Origin: Thraustochytrium sp. TN22
Lineage: Eukaryota > Sar > Bigyra > Thraustochytrida > Thraustochytriidae
Assembly: GCA_013306675.1 (NCBI GenBank)
Contig: JABLUY010000128.1
Coordinates: 1-64,000, forward strand
Reading direction: 5' to 3'
Length of the DNA: 64,000 nucleotides
Positions 1 to 10,103 of this stretch are shown here, one piece after another. Positions within the stretch are counted from its first letter, which is position 1. Every line of letters starts with the position of its first letter. A program made the position numbers and the translations under genes. Under the pieces are notes generated by a model that was given only the letters and a program-made list of their open reading frames with translations, had not been told where the DNA came from and did not search any database.

Positions 1-54
<54 letters not shown>
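1..54. repeat. (CGAGCA)n hexanucleotide microsatellite
   Basis: About nine perfect CGAGCA units open the window, then decay into CCAACA/CGAGCG variants up to about position 100. One + frame stays open through it and stops at 151-153, so this could be the 3' end of a gene lying mostly outside the window. Nothing else supports that, so it is listed only as a repeat. Confidence 0.85.
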
Positions 55-55
<1 letters not shown>

Positions 56-561
56 CAACACGAGCGCCAACATCAACACCAACACCAACACGAGGACACG
101 AGAACGAGCGCCGCCGCGGGGTCGGCCGCCTGCAGTGTGGCACTGTGCCATAGGCCTGGCTACTGCGAGGTCCAAGTCTCGGACGCGGACACAAACTCCG
201 GCGCCGTGGCGCGCCCAAGTACTTGAGCGCGGCGCTTGGCTTTCGAACAAACGCTCTCGCGCACCCGCGGCGCCAGGCGGGCGGGCGGGCGGGCGGCGGC
301 GCGGCGCGCGGCGCGCGGCGCGAGCTGGGCGGCCCACGCCGGGAGCGGCAGCGGCTGTTGTTCGCACGTGTCGCGGAGGCGCAGGCGGCGTGCATCCCTC
401 GTCTCCTCTCACGCCTCTCGCTTGCTCTGGCTCGTGCTCGCGCTCTAGCTAGAGCTCGCGCTCGCGCTCCTCGCGCCCCTCCGCCTCCGACGGCGCGACC
501 TCGCCGCGCAGCGCCGCCGGTCCAAGCGACGCCGCCGCAGCCCGGGCGGCCGGCCAGCAGG
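55..561 (+). promoter_or_regulatory. Upstream region of the BAR-PAH gene
   Basis: GC-rich sequence with no convincing gene. It holds GGGC-rich runs near 278-300 and a perfect palindrome of the CTAG type at 443-454, about 110 bp before the first ATG (562). The downstream reading frame stays open back to about 223 but contains no ATG before 562, so this is most likely promoter and 5' UTR. Confidence 0.5.
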
Positions 562-3500
562 ATGCGCGGCGGCGACCGGCGCGGGTCGGCCTCGCCCGCC
601 AGCTCATTGGGACAACGCAGCGCAGCGTCGCCCAGCCCGCAGCGCGCTCGGCGCGTGAGCGGCGCGGGCCCTGGCGGCGGCTCTGGCAGCTCAGGCGGCG
701 GGGCCGGCGGCACTGGCGGCAGCTACGCCATCGATGACCCGGACCCGATGATGCAGGCCCTGTATGGGAACATTTTGCGGCTGGAGGAGATGCTGCTGAC
801 GCTGCGAACCAACGTGGTGAACTTCGCCAAGGCAACCAACTTCATGTGCCTCAACATGCAGACGCTGGCCAGCAACATCAGCACGTTTTGCTCCGAGGAC
901 GAGGCGCTGGGCGCGGACGCCTCGCGCTTCGCGACGCGCATCCGCGTGCTCGGCGGCGCCGAGCCCACCTCGACGCGGTCCAGCTTTCTCGCGCAGATGG
1001 AGAACAAGGTCGTGCAGCCGCTCAACGTCAACCTCACCGTCTTGCACGACATCAAAGAGCGCATGCGCCAGCGCGAGGCGCTGCGCAAAGCGCAGGCCAA
1101 GCCGCGCGGCGTGGTCAGCGCGGCGCTTCTTTTGCGCGGCGCCGCCGACAAGCAGCGCGAACAGGCTGTCGCGCTCGAGCGCATGACCAGCGAGCTCTTC
1201 GAGGAGCTCACCGCGCTCTTTCAGCACCGCTTCGACTTCGTGCGCGCGCCCTACCAGGCGCTCAAGCGCATCCAGCTCGCCTTCTTCGAGGAGTCTGTCG
1301 CCGCGCTCGTCGATCTCCAGGCACCGGCGCCGCGCCCGGCCACCGCCGTCGAGCCACCCAAGGCGCCGCCACCCAAGCAAAGCAAGTCTGCTGTCGAGAT
1401 CGTGCGCGACTCTGACGTCGTCGACTCGGACCGCTTCCGCGAGGTGCAGGCGCAGGCGCAGCGCCGAGCCGCCGCGCGCCTGCGAGAGGGAATCGCCAAG
1501 CGCTCGGAGACCGTCAAGCGCCTGCTTACGCGCGCCTCGCGCGACGAGCGCGACGCCGCGGCCGCCGACGCCGCGGCCGCCGACGCGCCCAACGGCCCGT
1601 CGCCAGACGAGTCCATCGTCGCCGTCCCTCTCGACACCGGCTTCAACCCGGACGCCGACCGTCCAGGCGCCGGCACGGCCTACCTTCGCCTCGGCCGCGC
1701 GCTCGGCGAGGATGCCATTGGCGCCGCGCCGCCCCCGGACCCCAGCACTGGCGTGGCGGGCGCCTCGCCCGCGGCGCCTTCGCCCTCCTCGCAGTTCCAG
1801 GGCGCCTCCGAGATCGGCCCCATCCGCATCAGGCTCAATCGCGGCAGCTCCTCGCGTGGCAGCCGCCGACCCAGCGACGCGCCCGCGCCCGATGCCAGCG
1901 GCATGATTCCCATGCGCATCGTGCGCGCCAATGGCGAGGAGGTTCTCCCTGTACCAGCGTCGTCAGGCTCCGAGGTCGAGGCCGAGGCCGAGGCCGAAGG
2001 CCGCGCCAATGATGAGGCCGCTGAGGCCCAAAGCGCGCCTGTGGCAAACTCTACCGGCGAGGTGCCCGTCCTTTTGGCGCCGCCTGGCCGCTCTGGCGTC
2101 GCGCAGGGCGAGGTGCCCATGAAAATTGCGCCTGCGGGCGGCGCAGTGCCCATGAAGATTGCACCTGCACACGGCGCCGTGCCCATGAAGACCGCGCCCG
2201 CGAATGGCGAAATACCCATCTATATGGCCATGCCTCCGCCCAAGGGCAGCAGCGGTTCGCCACAAGCCAGCGCTGCTGCTGCCGAGGCCTTTTTAGAAAA
2301 GGTCCGCGGAGCCTTTGCAGGTGACACTGAGCAGTACGAGAGCTTCGTCCTCATTATGGATAGCCTGAGAGCGGGCTCTGTCAGCATCACCGACGGCACG
2401 GAGCTCATGTGCGAGCTCTTTGAGGGACACGAGAGCTTGGTGGTCGAGCTCCAGCGCGTCCTTCCTAGTCTGCTTGAGACCGGCCAAGGCACGGCAAAGG
2501 CCGGCCGTCGGCCGAGCTCATCCGCGCCGATCGCCATTGTGGGGCTCTCGCCTGCCCCAAAGCCCGTCGTTCCGGCAGAGCCCGGTGCCAGCGCGGGCGT
2601 TGACGAGGTGGACTTCGACGATGACGACTTTGGCGACTTCGATAGCTACCAGGGCCCCGTCAGCGCCGAGCCCGCCTCTCCCGTGCCGGTCAGCGTGCGC
2701 CAAGACAGCTTCGGCATTATCAGTGACGAAGCGCTGCGCGAGACAACCGCGGTCCTGCGCGCGGCCGCTGCTGAGGGCGACGAGGCCCTGTCCTCCTTTA
2801 GCGAAGCGGCGCTTGAGAAGGCGCACCGTGTGCTGCAGGCGGCTGCCGCCGTCGACGCCGCATCACGCGCGCGCGCGGAGGACGAGGCTCGCGCCTCGCA
2901 CCAGCGTGCAGCCTCGGAAGAGGCTCGCGCCTCGCACCAGCGTGCAGCCTCGGAAGCCTCTGGCGAGGATGTGAAAATGGACGCTCAGGTGACCTCGTCG
3001 GAACCTGCTTTGGTGGCACAAGCTCCCGACGCGCGCGTGGGCGGAGTGGTTCTCGGGGAGCGAGGCACGCGGGACGGCACGCTCCCTCTTGCTTCGTCTC
3101 ATGCTGACACTGAAGAGGCACCGCAGCCCACTCTTTCGACCGGCGGCGACAAGGACGAAGCCATGGATGCAACGCGAGGATCGCTTGGCGGCGATGTGGA
3201 TGCCGTGCGAATGTCTCTCGTCGGGGTTGAAGAAGCGATGCCCGGCGACGCTGCCACGCGCGGGTCTTTCGGGGGCGATTATGGTGACAAGGGAATGCAC
3301 GCGTCGCTGGGGGAAGGCGACGATGGTGAGGAGACCACGCGTGTGTCTTCTGGCGATGACAGCGATGTCAACGAGGCCATGCAAGTGTCTCTTGGCGGCA
3401 CCGACGACGCCGAAGGAGACGTCGACGCCAGCGCGCCCCTCGACGATGCCAACGAGGCCACACGTGTGTCTCTTGCTGTTGCCGACGAAGTCGTGCAAGT

Positions 3501-4557
3501 CTCTCTTGGTGGCGACACCAGTGCCAACGAGGTGATGCAAGTATCTCTTGGCAGCACCGACGACGTCGAAGGAGATGACGACGTCAGCGAGGAAGCCAAC
3601 GAGGCCACACATGTGCCTCTTGCTGGTGCCCACGAGGCTGACGAGGCCGTGCAAGTGTCTCCTGGCGGTGGCGATGATGCCAACGAGGTTATCCAAATGT
3701 CTCTTGGCGACACAGAAAATGCCGACGGAGACGACACCGACGATGCCGACGAGGGCACGCAAGTGCATCTCGGCGGCGCCGACCATGACGCCGACGCCAA
3801 CGCCAACGAGGCCACACATGTGCCTCTTCGTAGTAGTGCCGGCGAGGCAGACGAGGCCGTGCAAGTTTCTCTTGGCGTTGATGACAATGCCGACGTTCTC
3901 GCGAAGATGTCTCCCATCGCAGTCGATGGCAGCGAAGCTGGGCAGCAGGACGAGATCATCATGCATGCTCCTATCGTCCGCGACGGCGAGGCTCCAAAGG
4001 CACCGTTCAAGGAGGCCTCACTCGAGGGAGAAGCGAAGGCTCCTCTCGCAGTTAGTGGCGAAAGCTCCAGCGATGTCAACGCCGGGGCTGACGTTGATGC
4101 GTTGCAAGCATCGCTCGGTGACGGTGACGAGCTGCAGGCATCGCTGGGTGGCGAGGACGCCCCGCAAGTTCCGCTGGAGGGGGTGAGTGAAAGCGAAGAG
4201 GGCGCGGAGGCGTCGCTCGGCGACGATGACGCGGCGCTGGTCTCGACCTCGCAGAGCTTCGGGAATAGCAAAGAAGCGATGCAGGCGTCACTGGGTGGCG
4301 ACGAAGCAGTCGTGAACGTTGACGGTGCGACCGGAACGGTACAGGGCAACGCCAAGGGCGGCGACCTTGTGCAGACGCAGGCGCAGACGCAAACGTCGCT
4401 AGGCAGCGACGCTGCGGACCTCATCTTTCTGGGCGGTGAGGCCGTCTCTGACGAGGCGGGTGAAGGCGCAGATCAAGTTTCTCGGGACGCGGGCGACGCC
4501 GCAGACTCGGAGGTGGACTCCGCTGCGGACGACGGTCCCCAAGTCGAGTCCATCTAA
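562..4557 (+). CDS. BAR-domain protein with a Sin3-type PAH motif and acidic C-terminal repeats
   Basis: This 1331-aa protein starts at the first in-frame ATG and ends at TAA. After a Gly/Ser-rich leader, residues about 64-255 form long amphipathic helices typical of BAR domains (a core around QPLNVNLTVLHDIKERM and a last helix around LFQHRFDFVRAPYQALKRI), so membrane-curvature binding is likely. Residues about 573-640 match the paired amphipathic helix (PAH) pattern of Sin3: FLEKVRGAF, then YESFVLIMDSL, then LFEGHESLV. Three 11-residue copies of G-x-VPMKIAPA lie at 2107-2205. From about residue 870 onward the protein is a degenerate acidic repeat array around the core EAxQVSLGG. The domain calls are by eye. 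What the PAH motif does in a BAR protein is unknown; it could recruit a short helical partner. Confidence 0.75.
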   Translation: MRGGDRRGSASPASSLGQRSAASPSPQRARRVSGAGPGGGSGSSGGGAGGTGGSYAIDDPDPMMQALYGNILRLEEMLLTLRTNVVNFAKATNFMCLNMQTLASNISTFCSEDEALGADASRFATRIRVLGGAEPTSTRSSFLAQMENKVVQPLNVNLTVLHDIKERMRQREALRKAQAKPRGVVSAALLLRGAADKQREQAVALERMTSELFEELTALFQHRFDFVRAPYQALKRIQLAFFEESVAALVDLQAPAPRPATAVEPPKAPPPKQSKSAVEIVRDSDVVDSDRFREVQAQAQRRAAARLREGIAKRSETVKRLLTRASRDERDAAAADAAAADAPNGPSPDESIVAVPLDTGFNPDADRPGAGTAYLRLGRALGEDAIGAAPPPDPSTGVAGASPAAPSPSSQFQGASEIGPIRIRLNRGSSSRGSRRPSDAPAPDASGMIPMRIVRANGEEVLPVPASSGSEVEAEAEAEGRANDEAAEAQSAPVANSTGEVPVLLAPPGRSGVAQGEVPMKIAPAGGAVPMKIAPAHGAVPMKTAPANGEIPIYMAMPPPKGSSGSPQASAAAAEAFLEKVRGAFAGDTEQYESFVLIMDSLRAGSVSITDGTELMCELFEGHESLVVELQRVLPSLLETGQGTAKAGRRPSSSAPIAIVGLSPAPKPVVPAEPGASAGVDEVDFDDDDFGDFDSYQGPVSAEPASPVPVSVRQDSFGIISDEALRETTAVLRAAAAEGDEALSSFSEAALEKAHRVLQAAAAVDAASRARAEDEARASHQRAASEEARASHQRAASEASGEDVKMDAQVTSSEPALVAQAPDARVGGVVLGERGTRDGTLPLASSHADTEEAPQPTLSTGGDKDEAMDATRGSLGGDVDAVRMSLVGVEEAMPGDAATRGSFGGDYGDKGMHASLGEGDDGEETTRVSSGDDSDVNEAMQVSLGGTDDAEGDVDASAPLDDANEATRVSLAVADEVVQVSLGGDTSANEVMQVSLGSTDDVEGDDDVSEEANEATHVPLAGAHEADEAVQVSPGGGDDANEVIQMSLGDTENADGDDTDDADEGTQVHLGGADHDADANANEATHVPLRSSAGEADEAVQVSLGVDDNADVLAKMSPIAVDGSEAGQQDEIIMHAPIVRDGEAPKAPFKEASLEGEAKAPLAVSGESSSDVNAGADVDALQASLGDGDELQASLGGEDAPQVPLEGVSESEEGAEASLGDDDAALVSTSQSFGNSKEAMQASLGGDEAVVNVDGATGTVQGNAKGGDLVQTQAQTQTSLGSDAADLIFLGGEAVSDEAGEGADQVSRDAGDAADSEVDSAADDGPQVESI
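2107..2205 (+). repeat. 33-bp x3 in-frame tandem repeat
   Basis: Three consecutive 11-codon units, each reading G-(E/A)-VPMK(I/T)APA-x. A shorter, more diverged unit (GEIPIYM) follows. The reading frame is preserved. Confidence 0.85.
2884..2955 (+). repeat. 36-bp x2 in-frame tandem duplication
   Basis: Two adjacent copies of a 12-codon unit encoding EARASHQRAASE. They look identical at the DNA level, so the duplication is probably recent. Confidence 0.85.
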
Positions 4558-4991
4558 AGCTCGCGGTTCTCGCGTAATAGCAAATGGCGCCTGGCACAAG
4601 GCCTAGCTCAGAGGCGGGCGCAGCGCTCCTGCTCCTTGGGCTGTCGCGCTCCGACCTGCCGGGCGCGCCGCGCGGTCCTTTCTGTGTCGTGTCGTGTCAA
4701 TCCCCAATGGCATGGTGTCCTCTCTTCCGGCTCGGCTCTGCCTCTGCGGCTGGCCGTCCCGTCGCTCACATCAGCCACTTGCAAATTGATTGTCTGTCAC
4801 CTGTGTTCATGTTTGCGCCAGTCCTGTCCGGCTGCCAGCAGCCCGTGCAGTGGGACGCTCCGCACGAGCGCGGATCGCGCCGCGAACGGGGCGCGGCCTG
4901 GGCCGTCCGGTCGGCGTCGTTGGACTCGTTGGAGCGAGCTTGATCAGATCAGACCAGAAAGCAAGAAGCAAACACGAATTCGAGGTCGAGC
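4558..4991 (+). promoter_or_regulatory. Spacer between BAR-PAH gene and tRNA ligase gene
   Basis: 434 bp between two + strand genes. It should hold the 3' UTR of the first and the promoter of the second. No coding or RNA feature and no clear TATA box is visible. Confidence 0.4.
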
Positions 4992-7196
4992 ATGGGCCGC
5001 AACCGCGGGCGGCGCGGCGGCGCGGGCGCGCGGGCGCGCGGGCGGCAGGAGGCAGGCGCCGGGGAGGCGGAGGCGGCGGCCGCGGCGGCCGCGGCGGCCG
5101 CGGGCGACGGCGACGGCGCTGTCGATGGCGATGGCGATGGACGCGAGGAGCAGGGCGGCGGCGGCGCGGCGCGGCTGGCGGAGGCGGACGCCGTGGCGGG
5201 CGAGGCGGCGCTGGTGGCGCGCACGACGACGCATTTCCTGCCCAAGTTCGACAACCAGAACGAGGACAAGCGGCTGGGGTGGCTGCTGAACGGGGCGGAG
5301 GCCGAGGCGGCGGCCCGCGCCGCCGACATGGAGGGCGCGGCAGGCCTCCTGTACGTGAGCAAGAAGCACTCTGGGTCGCTGGTGATGGCGCCGCCGTTCT
5401 ATTCCAAGAACGGGACAGGTAACGAGTACTCACGGCTGGGCTGTGTGCTGCTGTATGAGTACTTTGGCGCGGTCTGGCCTGGGGAGGGCACTGCGAAGTT
5501 CAAGGCGTGGTGGGACGACGCGGAGGCCAAGGGCATCTGCTACTCGTTCGAGTGCGTGGCGCCCCGCGTGTTGGGCGACCACGGCGCGACGCCGCGCTGC
5601 GCTTACATGGTGCTCACAAGCGCCGCGGTGACGCGCGAGGAGCGCTTCATGTCGCCGTCAGAGTTGCTGCAGGTGGCCACGGCGTGGCGGCTCCCGCTCA
5701 ACGAGGTCTGGCTCATCCCTGGCGCGCAGGCGCATGACGTGGAGAAGGAGCTGCACCAGCGCCGCTGGCAGATGCAGGACAGCGATGCGAGCGCCGTGCT
5801 GGACAAGCACTTGGCCCCGGGCCAGGAGCCGCAGCGGTTCTTGTCACACGCCGAGACGCAGGGCGAGGTGCTTGAGGGCTTCGTCCTGATGGCGCTGCTG
5901 GCGAACCCAGAGCAGCTCGCCGCGCTCGTCCGGACCTACAACGAGACGATGAGGCCTTTCCACGACGCCGCGCTGGCCGTGGCCCGGCGCATGGGCGAGG
6001 CCTGCCTGGACCCGGTGCGCGGCAAGGAGGTCCGCCGCCAGCTTGCAAAGCTTGAGCTGGCGCCGCTCAACATGCCCGAGGTCTACCGCGAGCCGGCACG
6101 CGTGAGCAAGGAAGAGCCGGAGACCGCCGTGTGGCGCTTGGTGTGCGACCGCGCGGCGCCCGGCCGCACGCAAAAGCTCTTCGAGCGTCTGCGCGACGTC
6201 TACGCGCACTCGATCAAGCTGCAGGCGTACATCTACCAGGGCCACGTGCAGGTGCAGGTGCATGTCCGCGACGACGAAGTCTTCTACGGCTGGCCGCTGC
6301 ACATGCGCGACAAGAGCACCGGCCCGCTTTTCCGCGGGATGGTCGTGACGCTCTTCTCTCAGGAGGAAGCCGCGGCGCACGCAGAGCAAGCCGCCGCCTT
6401 TGCGGCGCCCACGCCAGTAAAGATCCTTGGCATCGCCAAGCTGAAGTGCCTCAACTACATGTGGCGGACGTTTGGCGTGCGTAACCGCCTCTTCATCCTG
6501 CTCAAGCGTGGCAAGGCGGACTACCTCAAGACGCTCAACAAGGGCTTTTATCCGCCCTGGTCCATCCCCAAGCAGCACCGCGACGTGCTGGACGCCTTCT
6601 TCGCCAAGTGGGCCGACTTTGCGCTCGCGCTGCCCGCCAAGGAGCAAGACGCGCTGCGTAGCTGTTTCCTGGAGACCATTGAGCGCTTCTTGGCAGGCAC
6701 GCCGTATCCGCTGGGTACGCCGTGTGCCGAAGTTGGGCCCCACGCCGGCAAGGCGCCTCGGGTGACGCAGCCTGCGGTAGGCCCATCCGTGGCAGACGCG
6801 CCCGCCGCGGACCCGACCCTGCCGCAGATCAGTGTGCTCGTACTGAACCTGAGCGGACTGCGGCTGCCCATCGAGAAGCTCGCTGCGCTCGGCCTCGACC
6901 CGGCATCTACCAAGGTCCTCCCGGACGCGGCGCCGGGTCTCGCCGGCTTCTATGAGATTCACTCACGCTTCCCAAAGGAGGACCAGATGCGCGTCGCCAG
7001 CGTCGTGTTGGTGATTGGGCCGGACGCCTTCGGCGCCGAAGCCCTGGCGCACCTCAGCGAGAATCAGCGCAAGGCCATCGACGGCGCCTATCGCGCCTTT
7101 GGCAAGAAGCACCTGCCGCGCCTGCAAAAGGCCGCACCAGGCACGCCGGTCGTAAGCAACCCAACGAACGCCGAGGCCTGGGCGACGGTTCTCAGC

Positions 7197-7231
<35 letters not shown>

Positions 7232-8603
7232 CGCGCTTGCGCCGTCGACGTCTCCGGGGTTTTCGCAGACCAACGCAGCCCCGGCGCCAGCAGTCTCGCG
7301 TGGCGCGCAAAAGCCGAAGCGGCTCGTGCTCTGCACTCTGGGCTTGCCCCCTGGCGGCGGTAAGAGCTCTCTCTTTGATGCGTTCGGTGGCGCTTTGGAA
7401 GCGCACTCGAACGCGAGCTTCTGCTTTCGCTCCTCGGACGACTATAAATCTCGAGCGACCTTCGAAAATGCCTTCAACAACTGCCTGGCCGGGCACCCTA
7501 GCAAAGGCAAGCCAGACCCCAAGGGCGAGCCAGACCCAACCAAGGATGTTGTCGTCATCGGCTACGACAAGAACATCCCCAACGCGGACGGCCTTCGCCG
7601 CCTGCTCACGCTGCTCCAGCCGCAGGCTGCGCGCTTCGACGTTCGCGTGCTGGCGGTCGTACCGGGCCGCCTGGACCATGACCTGTTCTGGGCGCGCGTC
7701 CAGAAGCGCGACGCTTCCAAGCACATTGGCCTGGCGATCGGGCCGAAGCTCTCGCACAGAGAGGCCTACAAAATTTTCCGGTCCTTCTTCTTCGAGCCGA
7801 GCGAGGACTTTCTGCCCGCCGCCGCGTGCGCCCCCGGCGCTCTCGTCACGGACGCCTTTGTGCAGGGCGCTGCCGCGCCAAAGGGCACCAACCCGTTGCT
7901 GCCGCTCGCGCAGCAGGTCAGCGAAGACGTGGCTTCCTTCACGGCAGGCTGCTCGTTCGCCGCGTTGCAGGACTGGGCGGACGACCTGGACGACGCTGGC
8001 GCCGCCAACGAAAGCGCACCGGGTCAGAGCAAGCCGGTGGCGCCCGAGCGCGCCGACTGGTGCTGCGCGGACGTGGAGGGCCACAACAACCTGCACGTCA
8101 CGCTCGTCCCGCCTTCGAGCTCAAAGACGCAGCGCTCAGATGCGAAGCGCCAGGCCGCCATGAAGCTGCTGCAGACCGTTGCGGGCCGCACCGTCACAAT
8201 CAAGGCGTCCCGGTACCACCGTGCCACGCTGGTTGGCTCCGACTCCGAGTCGGCCGACGGCGCGCCTTGCAAGCGTCGCCGCGACGGCTCGTCCTCGGAC
8301 CGCTCCAAGCGGATCGGATTTTGGGAGGTGGACGACGTTGAAGGCCTCCCAGACGGCCTCGACCTCGGCCGCCAGCAGCAGGTCCTCCACATCACGGATC
8401 GCGCCTCGCTGACGCGCGGCGTGCGCGCCAAGTTTGCCGGCCAGGTGCTTCGCCAGATCAAGCGCGAGCGTGGAGACCTTGCCGCTGCTGGGGCGCGCGG
8501 GTCTCCGGAGGTGGACGTCGAGGAGGACGGCCCCGGTCCGTGGCTGGTCGAGACCGAGGCGCATCCGCTCTGCATCCAGGCCAAGGTCGCCTTCTACCGC
8601 TGA
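4992..8603 (+). CDS. RNL: Plant-type trifunctional tRNA ligase (ligase, kinase, cyclic phosphodiesterase)
   Basis: 1203 aa. The order matches plant RNL enzymes, which join tRNA halves after intron removal and also splice the unfolded-protein-response mRNA in plants and fungi. The ligase part shows a KxxG nucleotidyl-transfer motif (KHSG, K125), a plant-like GDHG...P stretch, a QGEVLEGF motif (E295), and MWRTFGVRNRLFILLKRG, close to the plant sequence. An Ala/Pro linker (7197-7246) leads to a kinase with P-loop GLPPGGGKS (K791). The C-terminal 2H phosphodiesterase has both HxT motifs, HVT (H1035) and HIT (H1133). All three active sites therefore look intact. The first 80 residues are low-complexity Arg/Ala/Gly. 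It converges on the next gene with a 99-bp gap. Confidence 0.9.
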
Positions 8604-8702
8604 ACGACGAAGTGCTTCGTTCAAGAAAATGACACGTGCTTTCTCACTCCCTGACGCCCTTTTCGTTTTCTTTCTGTTGTGCCGCCGCGGTTTCACTACC
8701 TA

Positions 8703-10103
8703 CTACACGCTCTCCAAGCGCTCCTGCTTGGAGCCGAAGAACGGCAGAATGGCCGCCTCGGCGCGCGCGTTGTCCTGCAGGTTCAACTGTCGCAAAAAGT
8801 GCACATAGCTGCCAGGGTGGCGTCGCGGGAACTCCATCGCGGCCACCTCCTTCGCGACCTCCTCCTCTTGGAAGAGCTTGAGCTTGAGCACATCAATATC
8901 GGTGGAGCGAAAGTGGGCACGCAGCGGCTCCTCGGCCTCTTGCGCCAGCCGCATGAGGTGCTGGCCGGCCTCCTGAAAGACGATGGCGGTACCGAGCACC
9001 GACCCAGCACGGTGAGCAATATTCATCGGGTTGATTTGCTCGTCCGCCACGCCGGGAAGAGAGAGTTCCGTGTCGCTGTTGACCACCAGGAGGGCGGCGA
9101 AGCCGGCCGCCACGGCGTGATCCTGCTTGTCGATGAATGGGCATTGGCCGCGCTCCACCAAGAGCACCGCGCCCATGGGGACGTGCTCGAGGGCGATTTC
9201 ACGGCACGCGCGCTCGTTACCAGGCTCGGGCACCATCAGCGGCGCGCCCGCGGCCTGGCTGGGAATTGATGCGCCCACGAGCGAAGGGAAGAAGTCAAGC
9301 GCGTACACCACCTCCCCCCCAGAGCCCGGCACGACGGACACGACGCCACTGCGAGCAACTTGCTGGTACATCATGCGCTGCGCGAGCTGGTCGGTGGTCA
9401 GCGAGTCAAAACCCTCCTTGCAGTCTCCGCATAGATCCACTTCGCTCGCGTCCGCGTGCTCCGCGACCTCGCCATCAATTAGAAGTAAGCCCTCCGGGTT
9501 GTGCGCGAAGTGGTGACGCAGCAGCTCGCCGGAGCGGGCGCGCACGAGGACGCTCGCAATCGTGCGGAAAAGCTCGCTCTCGTCGCTCGCCGGGGCCTCT
9601 TCGCTCGCCGGCGTCTCTCCGAGGGGAGCCTCCTCGGCAGCCCCGGCTTTTTCGTCCTGACTCTTGTCGCTTGGCGGCAGACCTTCAGGCATGGAGAAGA
9701 GGCTGTCCTCGTTGGTGTTCTCCACGATCATGGCGACGCCGCCCGCCTCCGCAACGGCCTGCGCCTTTTGCTGGAAGCTGCAGACGCCGCGCTCCACTAG
9801 CACGGCGCGGCCGCGGTAGTCGCCCTCCAGGGGCGCGCACGCGTCCAAGGGCTGCGCCACGGCAAAGGGGACCGGCGAGCACGGAAAGCGCGCGGAGAAG
9901 TCCGCCGTGAAGAACTCCAGCCGCTCCACGCCGCCCCTCACGTACATGTGCCCCCAGCGGCTCGGCAGCGCGCCCTTGGCGGCGCACTTGGCCAGCACCG
10001 CGCCCGTGGACCCTGCCGTGCGCATGATGGCTCGCCCGTGCGCGCTCGCCGCCAGCACGGCCGCGACCAGCGCAAGAACAGCCGTGAGCCCGCGCGCCAT
10101 CAT
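8703..10103 (-). CDS. Secreted protein with two protease-associated (PA) domains
   Basis: 466 aa from an ATG pair at 10103/10100; the frame upstream of that lacks ATG. A hydrophobic signal peptide (LTAVLALVAAVLAAS) begins the protein. Two PA-type segments are visible, each with the hallmark GxxVLVERGxCxFxxK followed by an Ala/Gly-rich strand and an N-(T/S) turn: RGRAVLVERGVCSFQQKA near residue 105 and GAVLLVERGQCPFIDKQ near residue 300. A small Cys pair (DLCGDC) lies between them. No peptidase, mannosidase or RING domain is present, and no clear C-terminal anchor or HDEL-like signal. PA domains are usually lids or ligand-binding modules, so this may be a soluble receptor or chaperone of the secretory pathway. 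Function unassigned. Confidence 0.75.
   Translation of the reverse strand: MMARGLTAVLALVAAVLAASAHGRAIMRTAGSTGAVLAKCAAKGALPSRWGHMYVRGGVERLEFFTADFSARFPCSPVPFAVAQPLDACAPLEGDYRGRAVLVERGVCSFQQKAQAVAEAGGVAMIVENTNEDSLFSMPEGLPPSDKSQDEKAGAAEEAPLGETPASEEAPASDESELFRTIASVLVRARSGELLRHHFAHNPEGLLLIDGEVAEHADASEVDLCGDCKEGFDSLTTDQLAQRMMYQQVARSGVVSVVPGSGGEVVYALDFFPSLVGASIPSQAAGAPLMVPEPGNERACREIALEHVPMGAVLLVERGQCPFIDKQDHAVAAGFAALLVVNSDTELSLPGVADEQINPMNIAHRAGSVLGTAIVFQEAGQHLMRLAQEAEEPLRAHFRSTDIDVLKLKLFQEEEVAKEVAAMEFPRRHPGSYVHFLRQLNLQDNARAEAAILPFFGSKQERLESV

Noticed and set aside
1-153. Open frame across the initial hexanucleotide repeat ending at 151-153
   Set aside because: It encodes only Arg-Ala repeats and a short random tail; could be the end of a gene outside the window but is unsupported.
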